Origin: a virus
IMG/VR virus record: IMGVR_UViG_3300032093_000631
Coordinates: 1 to 28,960 of that record
Reading direction: 5' to 3' (one strand)
Length of the DNA stretch: 28,960 nucleotides
The notes beneath the pieces were generated by a model. The model ran no database searches. It worked only from the letters and a program-made list of their open reading frames with translations, and had not been told where the DNA came from. Positions 21,586 to 28,513 of the stretch are shown here, one piece after another. Numbering within the stretch: position 1 is the first letter of the stretch; each line of letters opens with the position of its first letter. A program made the position numbers and the translations under genes.

Positions 21586-22023
21586 TTACGGAGTGATGTC
21601 AAGCGTGCCGGTAGATTGGATCGTCCCGGAGAAGTTGACATAGGCACCGCCAGCAGCATCTTGGTTGAGCGTCAGGTCAGTAATGTATGCTTCGCACTGG
21701 TGATAATAGACCGTTCCGATGGATGCGCCAGTGACCGTTGGATTCTGAAAGCGCACGGTGATCTTTGTCTTGTTCACCGTTGCAGTCAGCAGATCCTTAT
21801 AGCTTACTTGTGAGATAGTCGGTGCCACCTCGCAAACTGCATCGAACGAGAAAGAGAAGCCAGGATCGCCGACACTTGTCAGCTTGCCGCAGTTGGTTTC
21901 GTCCTCGTTCACCGTCACGGTGGAGTTTACGCTCGATGTGCGCAGGCAGACCAGCGTCTTGTAGCTTGAGCCGCCGGCTGTGTCGATTTCAATGTTCTGA
22001 ACCGAACCTTGTATTTGTCCCAT
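21586..22023 (-). CDS. Major tail tube protein, 145 aa
   Basis: A beta-rich small protein with the strand pattern of siphovirus tube subunits (GSVQNIEIDTAGG, VTVNEDETNCGKL, FSFSFDAVCEV, KTKITVRFQNP, YINDLTL-like YITDLTLNQDAAGG, FSGTIQSTGTL). It is encoded between the tail terminator and the chaperones, the usual place for the tube gene. Length is typical for small tube proteins. Several cysteines are present, but no signal peptide. Start ATG 22023. Confidence 0.8.
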   Translation of the reverse strand: MGQIQGSVQNIEIDTAGGSSYKTLVCLRTSSVNSTVTVNEDETNCGKLTSVGDPGFSFSFDAVCEVAPTISQVSYKDLLTATVNKTKITVRFQNPTVTGASIGTVYYHQCEAYITDLTLNQDAAGGAYVNFSGTIQSTGTLDITP

Positions 22024-22032
22024 TGTCCTTGT

Positions 22033-22458
22033 TTATTTTTCAATTAATGTCATATCAAAAGTAAGCAATTTCCGAACGAGCCATGCGCTGCCGTCCTGTT
22101 CGACCAAGTAGGTGCTGGATGCAAGCACCGGAGCCAAGAATTGAAAGTCTGCATCGGTTATGGTGGAGTAAGGAAAAGTAGTGATGCTGTTCATCACTTC
22201 TGCCGCAATGCCATCCGTCACATCGTAGTCAAGCTGCTTGTATTGCTTTGCCACTACATCCAGCGTGATCGAGCAATCATGTACGAAGAGCTGATTGTTG
22301 CCAACCTGGGCATGGGTCATGCTGTTGATGTACACATAATTGTCCGGCAGTGTGGCAATCGGTAACTGCGAGTAGACCGTGATTGCTTTGCCATCGTATG
22401 TCAGCGATGCCAGTGCGGCAGCAAATGCCTTGCGTAGTGATGTGCCTGGGTTTTTCAT
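22033..22458 (-). CDS. Tail terminator / tail completion protein, 141 aa
   Basis: The order SLRKAFAAALASLTYDGKAI, then DNYVYINSMTH and a strand HDCSITLDVVAK, resembles the DUF3168/gpU-type tail terminator fold: an N-terminal helix, a central sheet and a C-terminal strand (STYLVEQDGSAWLVRKLL). In siphoviruses it caps the tube at the head side. It lies just before the tube gene and is coupled (ATGA) to the HK97 gp10-like gene. Confidence 0.75.
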   Translation of the reverse strand: MKNPGTSLRKAFAAALASLTYDGKAITVYSQLPIATLPDNYVYINSMTHAQVGNNQLFVHDCSITLDVVAKQYKQLDYDVTDGIAAEVMNSITTFPYSTITDADFQFLAPVLASSTYLVEQDGSAWLVRKLLTFDMTLIEK

Positions 22459-23051
22459 CGCGGTCTATTTATTACTTCTTCAATCCTTGCCACAATCTTG
22501 GCTCTGTTTTTTACAAATGCAGGATACATAAACGGCTGCGGATTGATGCCATTTTTGTAAATCCTTTTCGCAATTAAGAAAGCAAGTTGCCGCTGATATA
22601 AGGCTTGTTGCAACCCGCTTGCTTTTCTAAATCGCCCTTTATTTGCGCCACTTTTAATCTGCACGATTTGAGTTGCTGCAATTTTTTTGCGTTGTATCCA
22701 ATCAAAGATATTGTCGACAAAATCGTCCCAAGTTCCACGCTTCGGCCGTGCTTTTATTTCTGCGGCAACATTCTGCATCTCTGTTGGCACTTTAACTTTC
22801 CCCCTTGTGCCAAACTCTAAATACGGTGCGTGGTAAGCATTTGCAAATATGCTAAACTGAAAATTTGTAACCTTTTCGACTCCAATGCTATTGCGTACTT
22901 CGCCAAAATTAGCAGGAGCCATCCTCTTTGCATCGCGAGCAATGTTATTGGCACCAGCTTCAATTTCTCTTGCTACTTGCCTTGAGACTTTACTCTCTAT
23001 CTCCGAAAGAGCGTTAACCACTCCTTGAACTCCTTTCAATTCAAAATTCAT
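22455..23051 (-). CDS. HK97 gp10-like head-tail or tail completion protein, 198 aa
   Basis: The HK97 gp10 features are an amphipathic start ELKGVQGVVNALSEIESKV, then NIARDAKRMAPANFGEVRNS, the typical NAYHAPYLEFGTRG motif and a closing PFMYPAFVKNRAKI. Family members join head and tail. The gene is clearly AT-richer than both neighbours (one 60-base sample 38% G+C, against 53% for a sample inside the capsid gene), so it may have been exchanged horizontally. ATGA overlaps on both sides show it is nevertheless integrated in the operon. Confidence 0.88.
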   Translation of the reverse strand: MNFELKGVQGVVNALSEIESKVSRQVAREIEAGANNIARDAKRMAPANFGEVRNSIGVEKVTNFQFSIFANAYHAPYLEFGTRGKVKVPTEMQNVAAEIKARPKRGTWDDFVDNIFDWIQRKKIAATQIVQIKSGANKGRFRKASGLQQALYQRQLAFLIAKRIYKNGINPQPFMYPAFVKNRAKIVARIEEVINRPR

Positions 23052-23563
23052 ATCGCCACCCTCCGGTAGTATTGTGCCGCCATCATGGGGAAGTCAACGA
23101 GGTTGGCACCCTCATTGCTCAAGTCGATGCCTCTGTTCTGATATGTATACGCCGTGATGGAGAGAATGTCATTCTTGATGTCTTCAGGAACGGCAGAATA
23201 GCCGCTTGTCAGCCATATCTCGTAGATGGCGGAGTGATACACCGATATTTGCGCTCCATTCGCTCCATAGGCCTTGTAATCGCTTGTAGAGCATCCGTCA
23301 ACCATCACCATGTCGATCGACTGCACTGGGCCTGGCAGTTCGTAAAGCTCGCCGGCGGTCATCTCAATGGTGAGATGCAGTTGGCGCGTGCCATAGTTGC
23401 GCCCGGTGTAGTTCTCGTGCCAGATGCGTGCGTTCTTGATCAGCGAACCTATGAGCGTGTCATCATCGCTGAACGCTATTTTCATGTAAGTCTTGGCCTC
23501 GGCTACACTCACCGGCTCGGTGGTATAGTCCTGCACTATCTCTGTATCGATGAGAAGGTTCAT
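23048..23563 (-). CDS. Head-tail connector (gp6-like), 171 aa
   Basis: The order PVSVAEAKTYMKIAFSDDDT, LIGSLIKNARIWHENYTGRN, TRQLHLTIE and, near the end, VPEDIKNDILSITAYTYQNR matches the phage gp6-like / phiE125 gp8 connector family: an N-terminal helix pair carrying the DDD-x-L-I-x-x-L-I motif, a beta core and a closing helix. It builds the ring between portal and tail. Coupled (ATGA) to the glycosyltransferase gene before it and to the gp10-like gene after it. Confidence 0.85.
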   Translation of the reverse strand: MNLLIDTEIVQDYTTEPVSVAEAKTYMKIAFSDDDTLIGSLIKNARIWHENYTGRNYGTRQLHLTIEMTAGELYELPGPVQSIDMVMVDGCSTSDYKAYGANGAQISVYHSAIYEIWLTSGYSAVPEDIKNDILSITAYTYQNRGIDLSNEGANLVDFPMMAAQYYRRVAI

Positions 23564-24552
23564 GCTTGTCGTTTATGGTCAGTGATCGACTGACGCATAA
23601 AGTTACGAAGTCTCTCCAAGGATGCCATTGGGTCGAGTTCACGGCTGCGAATCTTGGCCGCTTTGCTTGCTTTCTCGTATGCTTTCGGGTTAAAAAGTTT
23701 CTCAATCTGGTCAACCCATAGCTTGACTTCTTCTCTGTCAAAGTAAAGCCCTGCCTTTCCGCAATTCTCCCGAAGTCCCGGAGTACCACTGCTTATGACC
23801 GGAATGCCGGAGCACATGGCTTCAGTTGCAGTCCTGCCCCATGACTCGTACTTGGAAGGCATGATGAGTATGCGCGTCTTGGCGTAGACATCCTTGATTG
23901 TGGGAGTCTTTGGCAGCACGGTCACGTTTGGCGGTTGGTTCGTGTGCTGACCTTTGTCGGCTGGCTCCGAGTAACTGCCCATCACACCGATGAACTTGCG
24001 GTGCGGGAGTGCTTCCGCGATCTGCCGAAGGATGTGGCCGCCCTTGTTCTCGTCCAGGTTGATTAGCGTGATGGCTTCGTTGTACGATGGGTCAACATTT
24101 GTGTCGTAGTGCCTCCAATCGCATGGGGGAGTGACCACGATGCTCGGGTGCTCGTAGTTGAGCTGTGCTTTTGCCCACTCGCTGTTGTAGATGATGTATT
24201 GCGGATCTTCAGCCCAAACAATCCGCTGGTATGTGCTGGTGTTGTGAATGAGGTGGAAGAGCGGACGCTTGAACACTTGCGCGATGCCGATGCTCCAGTC
24301 GGTATAATCAAGATGAGTCATGATGGCATCCGACCATGTGAGCAGTCGCTCGATGACCATCTCCTCCGGCGGGAAGACATCAATGCCATCGTATGTGTAC
24401 ATCGAATTGATGCGGTAATGATTGGCTTGATGCAGAAGCACACGAACATCACCGCCATTGGCCTTGACATCCTTGTTGATCCAGTGCGCCATGTACTCCG
24501 CACCACATGTGTGTTGCGGTGGGTAGAGGTGGATGGAGTTGAGCAGTTTCAT
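23560..24552 (-). CDS. GT4-type glycosyltransferase, 330 aa
   Basis: A GT-B enzyme of the GT4 kind. The N-terminal domain includes PPQHTCGAEYMAHWINK; the C-terminal domain has VYAKTRILIMPSKYESWGRT followed by ATEAMCSGIPVISSGTPGLRE, the EX7E-type sugar-nucleotide motif (Glu of YESWG and Glu of ATEAM). It transfers a sugar from an activated donor; acceptor unknown. It is a non-structural gene between the major capsid and head-tail connector genes, coupled by ATGA on both sides to the methyltransferase and to the connector. Likely tasks are decorating the virion or altering the host surface; no signal peptide or TM is seen. Confidence 0.9.
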   Translation of the reverse strand: MKLLNSIHLYPPQHTCGAEYMAHWINKDVKANGGDVRVLLHQANHYRINSMYTYDGIDVFPPEEMVIERLLTWSDAIMTHLDYTDWSIGIAQVFKRPLFHLIHNTSTYQRIVWAEDPQYIIYNSEWAKAQLNYEHPSIVVTPPCDWRHYDTNVDPSYNEAITLINLDENKGGHILRQIAEALPHRKFIGVMGSYSEPADKGQHTNQPPNVTVLPKTPTIKDVYAKTRILIMPSKYESWGRTATEAMCSGIPVISSGTPGLRENCGKAGLYFDREEVKLWVDQIEKLFNPKAYEKASKAAKIRSRELDPMASLERLRNFMRQSITDHKRQA

Positions 24553-25109
24553 GGCTTGGTAATTTTCACGACCAACATCATATATCCCATATCATCTTCA
24601 CGGCCATCTTTGATGATCTCCACTCCCTGCATGCCTATAAAGTCAGTGAAGTGCCATAGACTGCGATGTGTCTCAAGCTCGTTCCCGTAAGCTGCGCCCT
24701 GCTCGATCCATACGGCGGGAGTGCTGATGAGGAGGATGCCGCCGGGATTCAGCACATCGTTCACGATCTTGCTTACCACTGCATTGCCTTCATCCTTGTC
24801 GAAGTGCTCAAGCACATCGGTCATGAGCACGCAGTCGTACTTCAAATCACTTGACTGCAAATATTGCTGAATTGTACAGTGGTGAACCTTGTCATAACAA
24901 AGCCAAAGAGGGGAGTGGTAGTCGTAGAAGCCTTCCACGCCTATGATGCAAGTATTGCTGTAATTTTCTTTTACGCCTACATCAAGCCAGTTGCGGATGC
25001 CTGCACCATTGATGCCATGCCCAATGCCGAGGTCGAGGATGGTCTTTGGGGAGTGCATCAGCACCTGACGCATGATGTCGCGGAAGGAAGAGTAAGAGCC
25101 GATTGGCAT
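24549..25109 (-). CDS. Class I SAM-dependent methyltransferase, 186 aa
   Basis: Motif I ILDLGIGHGINGAG (about 24-37) binds S-adenosylmethionine; VLMTDVLEHFDKDEG (about 94-108) and LNPGGILLISTPAV (about 120-133) complete the Methyltransf_11/23 type fold. No DNA-methyltransferase catalytic motif (DPPY/NPPY) is seen, so the substrate is more likely a small molecule, sugar or protein. The start follows an (AC)n leader after the capsid hairpin, and the gene is coupled by ATGA to the glycosyltransferase, suggesting the two act in one modification pathway. Confidence 0.88.
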   Translation of the reverse strand: MPIGSYSSFRDIMRQVLMHSPKTILDLGIGHGINGAGIRNWLDVGVKENYSNTCIIGVEGFYDYHSPLWLCYDKVHHCTIQQYLQSSDLKYDCVLMTDVLEHFDKDEGNAVVSKIVNDVLNPGGILLISTPAVWIEQGAAYGNELETHRSLWHFTDFIGMQGVEIIKDGREDDMGYMMLVVKITKP

Positions 25110-25122
25110 GGTGTGTGTGTTT
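25110..25122 (-). promoter_or_regulatory. (AC)n translation leader
   Basis: The minus strand reads AAACACACACACC directly before ATG 25109, in the gap behind the capsid-gene hairpin. Confidence 0.5.
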
Positions 25123-25137
25123 AGTTGTTAAGCAAAG

Positions 25138-25168
25138 AAGGGAGCAAGGCACTTGGCCTCACTCCCTT
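25138..25168 (-). terminator. Hairpin downstream of the major capsid gene
   Basis: In leftward RNA AAGGGAG-TG-AGGC pairs with GCCT-TG-CTCCCTT around loop CAAGT: 13 bp including two G-U pairs. On the opposite strand those positions are C-A mismatches. The following bases CTTCTTTGC are only weakly T-rich. It may be a partial terminator that lowers expression of the genes beyond the abundant capsid transcript, or a 3' stabilising stem. Confidence 0.5.
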
Positions 25169-25188
25169 TGTATTTATCAGAGGTCGGA

Positions 25189-26337
25189 TCAGCTCGCGCT
25201 TCCGTAGATAGCCGCAGTCGGCTGGAAGGAAAGCAGAGCTACACGGGCTTCAGCGCGGTAGGTCACCAGGTTCTTGATGAAATCGTCCTCATTGGTCTCA
25301 CTGCTACGAACAGCGAGGCCGGAGGCTTGAGCAATGGCGAACGCATCCGTGTTCATGACATAAATCTTGCCGCTCACGATTTGAGAGTGAGGAACAAGAG
25401 GTATGCCCACGATGCGAGTCTCCCCTTGTGCACCGATCGTGATGCCGCCCGGTACACCGTAGCTTCCGTTCGTAGGCTGGGTCTTCAGAACGCTTGCCCA
25501 CACTGCATGCGTGGTCAGGATCACGTTGGGCTGACCGAGACCGAGAGCGAGGTGTTGGGCAGTGTAGTCGATGATCCTTTCAGCGACCGGAGTGGCAGAG
25601 GTGCTGCCGGCGGTTGCAGATGCGGTGATCGTTGACATGAAGCTGTTGTTGATAGAACGATTCCAGTCTTCAAGCAGGCTCTGGGAGAGATATGCCTGAA
25701 GGAAGGGAAGGTCTTGCAGCATCTGACGGCTCACTCTTGCGTAACCGGCCACGAAGGGAACGCTGGTGTTGACCATTGTTACATCATAATCGACCTGGGC
25801 TTTCGCTGATCCTTCTGTCTGCGTTCCGAATGAACCCTCACCGATGGCAGCGTTCCCACGGGGGAAACTAACGTTGCCGGTGGCAGTCGGGATGATGCGG
25901 AAGATGTTGTACAGGTGCGGGCTGAAGAACGAGCGCAGGATTGGGTTGTCGGTGTAGCTGATCTGCGAGGTGCCGGTCAGGTTGTTGCCGAGTGTCATTG
26001 CGCCGACTGCCTTGGAGGAGTTGAACGGAGTCTCGGATTTGATGGCGTCAAAGTTGGCAGCCACGATGTCCATGATGCCAGCCTTCAATGACTTCTGACG
26101 GTCACCACCGAAAGCGTCATTTTCCATCTCGGATTTGATCTTGCCATTGGCGGCAATCAGGCCGTTGATCTTCTCGCGGAGTTCACCGAGGGTCTCGCCC
26201 TTCTTCTGCGCATCTTCGTTCAGCTGCGCAACAGTGGCAGCATGCTTAACTTCCATTGCAGCGACTTCCGCGCTGACCTGGGATTTGATTTCAGCGAGCT
26301 TCGGATCGAGCGCGCTGACGATGTCTTTTACTTCCAT
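25189..26337 (-). CDS. Major capsid protein, HK97 fold, 382 aa
   Basis: The first ~100 residues are a charged coiled coil (LAEIKSQVSAEVAAMEVKH, GELREKINGLIAANGKI), the delta scaffolding domain usually removed by the protease encoded just upstream. The rest shows HK97 landmarks: FPRGN...EGSFGTQTEGSAKA, VPFVAGYARVSRQMLQDLPF, LQAYLSQSLLEDW, and a closing ...YRAEARVALLSF. A hairpin follows its stop, as often with highly expressed capsid genes. No insertion or Ig-like decoration domain was noticed. Start ATG 26337. Confidence 0.93.
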   Translation of the reverse strand: MEVKDIVSALDPKLAEIKSQVSAEVAAMEVKHAATVAQLNEDAQKKGETLGELREKINGLIAANGKIKSEMENDAFGGDRQKSLKAGIMDIVAANFDAIKSETPFNSSKAVGAMTLGNNLTGTSQISYTDNPILRSFFSPHLYNIFRIIPTATGNVSFPRGNAAIGEGSFGTQTEGSAKAQVDYDVTMVNTSVPFVAGYARVSRQMLQDLPFLQAYLSQSLLEDWNRSINNSFMSTITASATAGSTSATPVAERIIDYTAQHLALGLGQPNVILTTHAVWASVLKTQPTNGSYGVPGGITIGAQGETRIVGIPLVPHSQIVSGKIYVMNTDAFAIAQASGLAVRSSETNEDDFIKNLVTYRAEARVALLSFQPTAAIYGSAS

Positions 26338-26360
26338 TTTGGTACGATTGTAAAAATTGT

Positions 26361-27563
26361 TTAAAAATGTTTGAGTATCAAAATATCGAGTGCATTGGCA
26401 GCATTTTTAGCTACATCGACCTCGACTTTTGGCTCTGCCGGTGTCTCTGCGACTGCCGACTTGCTACTCAAATCTTCGATGAGTTGGTTGAGCTGCTTGA
26501 TCTCAAGCATCAAGAGTTCGATGGTTTCATCTGTCGCATCAGTGTGCTTGATGAACTTTTCGAGCTTCTTGACCCTTTCAATCCTTGCATCCATTGATTT
26601 CAGTCCGAGCATTGGCGTGTACTCATTTGCGCCCCAGCTCGTCAAAGAACTTCCTTCATACAAAACTACGTCATAGAGTTCAGTGGCATCCTTACCCTTC
26701 CTGCTGCCCTTCACGTTGAACCCGATCGAGTGTTCTTTTACCAGGTCACTCTCGACCATCTTGATGAAGTCTCTGCCGAGCGTGTGAGTGCCGATCTGAC
26801 TTTCGTAGTAGAGGCCGTAGCTATCTTCTTTCAGCTCCATGATCTTGCCAAGCGGTTGGCGAGGGTCATGGTTCAGGAGGTGTTTAATCCTGCCCTTGGG
26901 AAACCATTCGGAAAGTGACTTCTGGAATGCCCCCGGCACGATGATGTCACCGTCCGAGTCTTTTATGTTGAAGGCAGAGAAGTAACCGGTGACGATGCCC
27001 TTCTTGGCATCGACATCCTTTACCTCCTGCGTCATGCGCTTATATCCGTAGATCATGCTTGTTTTTTTCTCGTCAATCTGCTGCAATTTACGAATTGCCC
27101 ACTCAATGCCTGCATCGCCTCCCCAGGCATCCCACATGATGCCACCGCACCCTTCGCTGTATGGCACATCCTTGTTCTGCTGGTGACGCTTAAAGGATGC
27201 CATCCGAGCGATGGTATCACGGCTAATGCGTTCACGGTTGGCGAGTTGATTGGCGCGTGTCCATCCGACCGGGGTGCCGCACGATGACCCATTCTCCTCC
27301 TTGTACTTCAGGGCACGCTTGGCGTTGTTGGTGGCTGCCTCTGGGTAGTCGTTGTATGTCTCTTCTTTGTGCATGATGGCATTGACGATGCCCTTCATGT
27401 CATCGTCATCATCATCGTCATCGTCGTCATCGTCACTATCCCCCTCGCTCGCCTCAATGGCAAGATATGCTTGATACGCACGGTTGGCCGCTCGTTCGGT
27501 GTTATACACACACTCACCATCTCCGATGCGATATTTTCCGTTGCTACATTGTTCGACTGGCAT
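26361..27563 (-). CDS. Prohead protease (HK97 U35/S78 type) with N-terminal fused domains, 400 aa
   Basis: The C-terminal part is the prohead protease: GIVTGYFSAFNIKDSDGDII (189-208), IKHLLNHDP with the catalytic His near 232, and VKEHSIGFNV with the catalytic Ser near 279, then ATELYDVVLYEGSSLTSWGAN. In front are two more modules: a CSNGKYRIGDGECVYNTE domain (about 5-35) and a KRALKYKEE...ERISRDTIARM...MWDAWGGDAGIEWAIRKL domain (about 65-165), a unit I have seen fused to such proteases but cannot name. A run of 12 Asp lies between them. The C-terminal ~70 residues are helical, probably the scaffold-like tail. It processes the capsid delta domain of the next gene. Confidence 0.9.
   Translation of the reverse strand: MPVEQCSNGKYRIGDGECVYNTERAANRAYQAYLAIEASEGDSDDDDDDDDDDDDMKGIVNAIMHKEETYNDYPEAATNNAKRALKYKEENGSSCGTPVGWTRANQLANRERISRDTIARMASFKRHQQNKDVPYSEGCGGIMWDAWGGDAGIEWAIRKLQQIDEKKTSMIYGYKRMTQEVKDVDAKKGIVTGYFSAFNIKDSDGDIIVPGAFQKSLSEWFPKGRIKHLLNHDPRQPLGKIMELKEDSYGLYYESQIGTHTLGRDFIKMVESDLVKEHSIGFNVKGSRKGKDATELYDVVLYEGSSLTSWGANEYTPMLGLKSMDARIERVKKLEKFIKHTDATDETIELLMLEIKQLNQLIEDLSSKSAVAETPAEPKVEVDVAKNAANALDILILKHF
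27399..27434 (-). repeat. GAY triplet run encoding poly-Asp in the protease gene
   Basis: Twelve consecutive GAC/GAT codons code for Asp 44-55. Both codons are mixed, so it is not a perfect microsatellite but may still vary in length between relatives. Confidence 0.85.
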
Positions 27564-27564
27564 G

Positions 27565-28377
27565 TTATCGTCTTTTTGGTATCAATCGTCCTTGTGCGTC
27601 CCGCTTGTTTTCAAAGCCCAAAACGCACCTGCAATTTATCGTAAAAGCGGCAGGAGCTGCCGGGTCGAGTGGGTAGTCAGCGGATGCGGTGATGCCGTTC
27701 GTCCTGCCGAGCTGCGTGAATGGCTGATCGAGCTCAACCACCCTGCCATCGAGCTGGGCATGGTCGTACTGATCCTTTTCGCTGAACCTTCTTGTCCGGA
27801 AGTCCATCACGCTGATCCACTCCTTTGTGACCTCGTAGTCTTGGAGTCTTGCTGCCTCGATGGCGGCAAGGTTGGCCGCTCGATTGCTCTCCGTTCGGGT
27901 GATGGTGAGTGCTCTTGCCGGAGATGCCACTTCCGGAGTGATGCGCCGGGCTACCTCTGCAAAGCCCCATCGCTCTGCCGTGCTTTGCACCAGGATGTTG
28001 AGGATGCGATCCTTGGTCGTTTGCTCGATCAGTGAAAGCAGATCGAGTGCCTGCTTGGTCAGTAGTTCGGTAATCGTCAGGAGAAAATTGGCGTTGAAGA
28101 ATGAGACCTTCTGTCCACGTTTTAGTTGCTGATTGGTCAGCCTTCCGAACTCCATCGCGACCGATTTGTGGAGCTTGTTGATGACATTCAGAAGGTTCTC
28201 ATCAAGGAGCGTGAATTGCTGGAAAGCACGGTCAAAGCCAATCTCTTCAGCCTTGGCAATGAACTGCTCGGCCTGCTTTGTGAGAGCACGCTGAACCTTG
28301 GGCAGACCTTCATCCTCATGCTTCTTTAGAAGCTGATGCCATCTCCTCCAGTACGATCTTCTTTGCCGTGATGTCAT
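27565..28377 (-). CDS. Mu F-like minor head protein, 270 aa
   Basis: The C-terminal half has the Mu F/SPP1 gp7 pattern: TRTESNRAANLAAIEAARLQ, then W-x-S-V-x-DFRTR...YDHAQLDG near 195-225, and a closing PAAFTINCRCVLGFE with the characteristic NCRC. The N-terminal half is helical (QALDLLSLIEQTTKDRI and similar). Such proteins sit on the inner side of the portal vertex and are made in a few copies. The start at ATG 28377 overlaps the upstream gene by 62 bases, unusually long; a non-ATG start further in is possible. Confidence 0.88.
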   Translation of the reverse strand: MTSRQRRSYWRRWHQLLKKHEDEGLPKVQRALTKQAEQFIAKAEEIGFDRAFQQFTLLDENLLNVINKLHKSVAMEFGRLTNQQLKRGQKVSFFNANFLLTITELLTKQALDLLSLIEQTTKDRILNILVQSTAERWGFAEVARRITPEVASPARALTITRTESNRAANLAAIEAARLQDYEVTKEWISVMDFRTRRFSEKDQYDHAQLDGRVVELDQPFTQLGRTNGITASADYPLDPAAPAAFTINCRCVLGFENKRDAQGRLIPKRR

Positions 28378-28513
28378 GTATCAGTCTTGTCCGATATGCT
28401 TCCCGTGCCGCGTCTCTCATCCTCTTCTCCGTTATGCAGCCCCGCTCGGTTGGTAGCTTCGGGAAGCGTGCCATCACGAGCGTGTGGATGATATGCAATT
28501 CATCTGCGCTCAT
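28316..28513 (-). CDS. Hypothetical protein, 65 aa
   Basis: A small charged helical protein between portal and Mu F-like genes that I do not recognise (LHIIHTLVMARFPKLPTERG, then RMRDAAREAYRTRLIHDI). It starts ATGA-coupled to the portal stop, which supports it being real, but its last 62 bases overlap the Mu F-like gene in another frame, so one of the two starts or the ORF itself could be wrong. Confidence 0.6.
   Translation of the reverse strand: MSADELHIIHTLVMARFPKLPTERGCITEKRMRDAAREAYRTRLIHDITAKKIVLEEMASASKEA

Noticed and set aside
27484-28035. Plus-strand ORF of 183 codons
   Set aside because: It is antisense to the Mu F-like protein and the protease start; residue composition is not protein-like.
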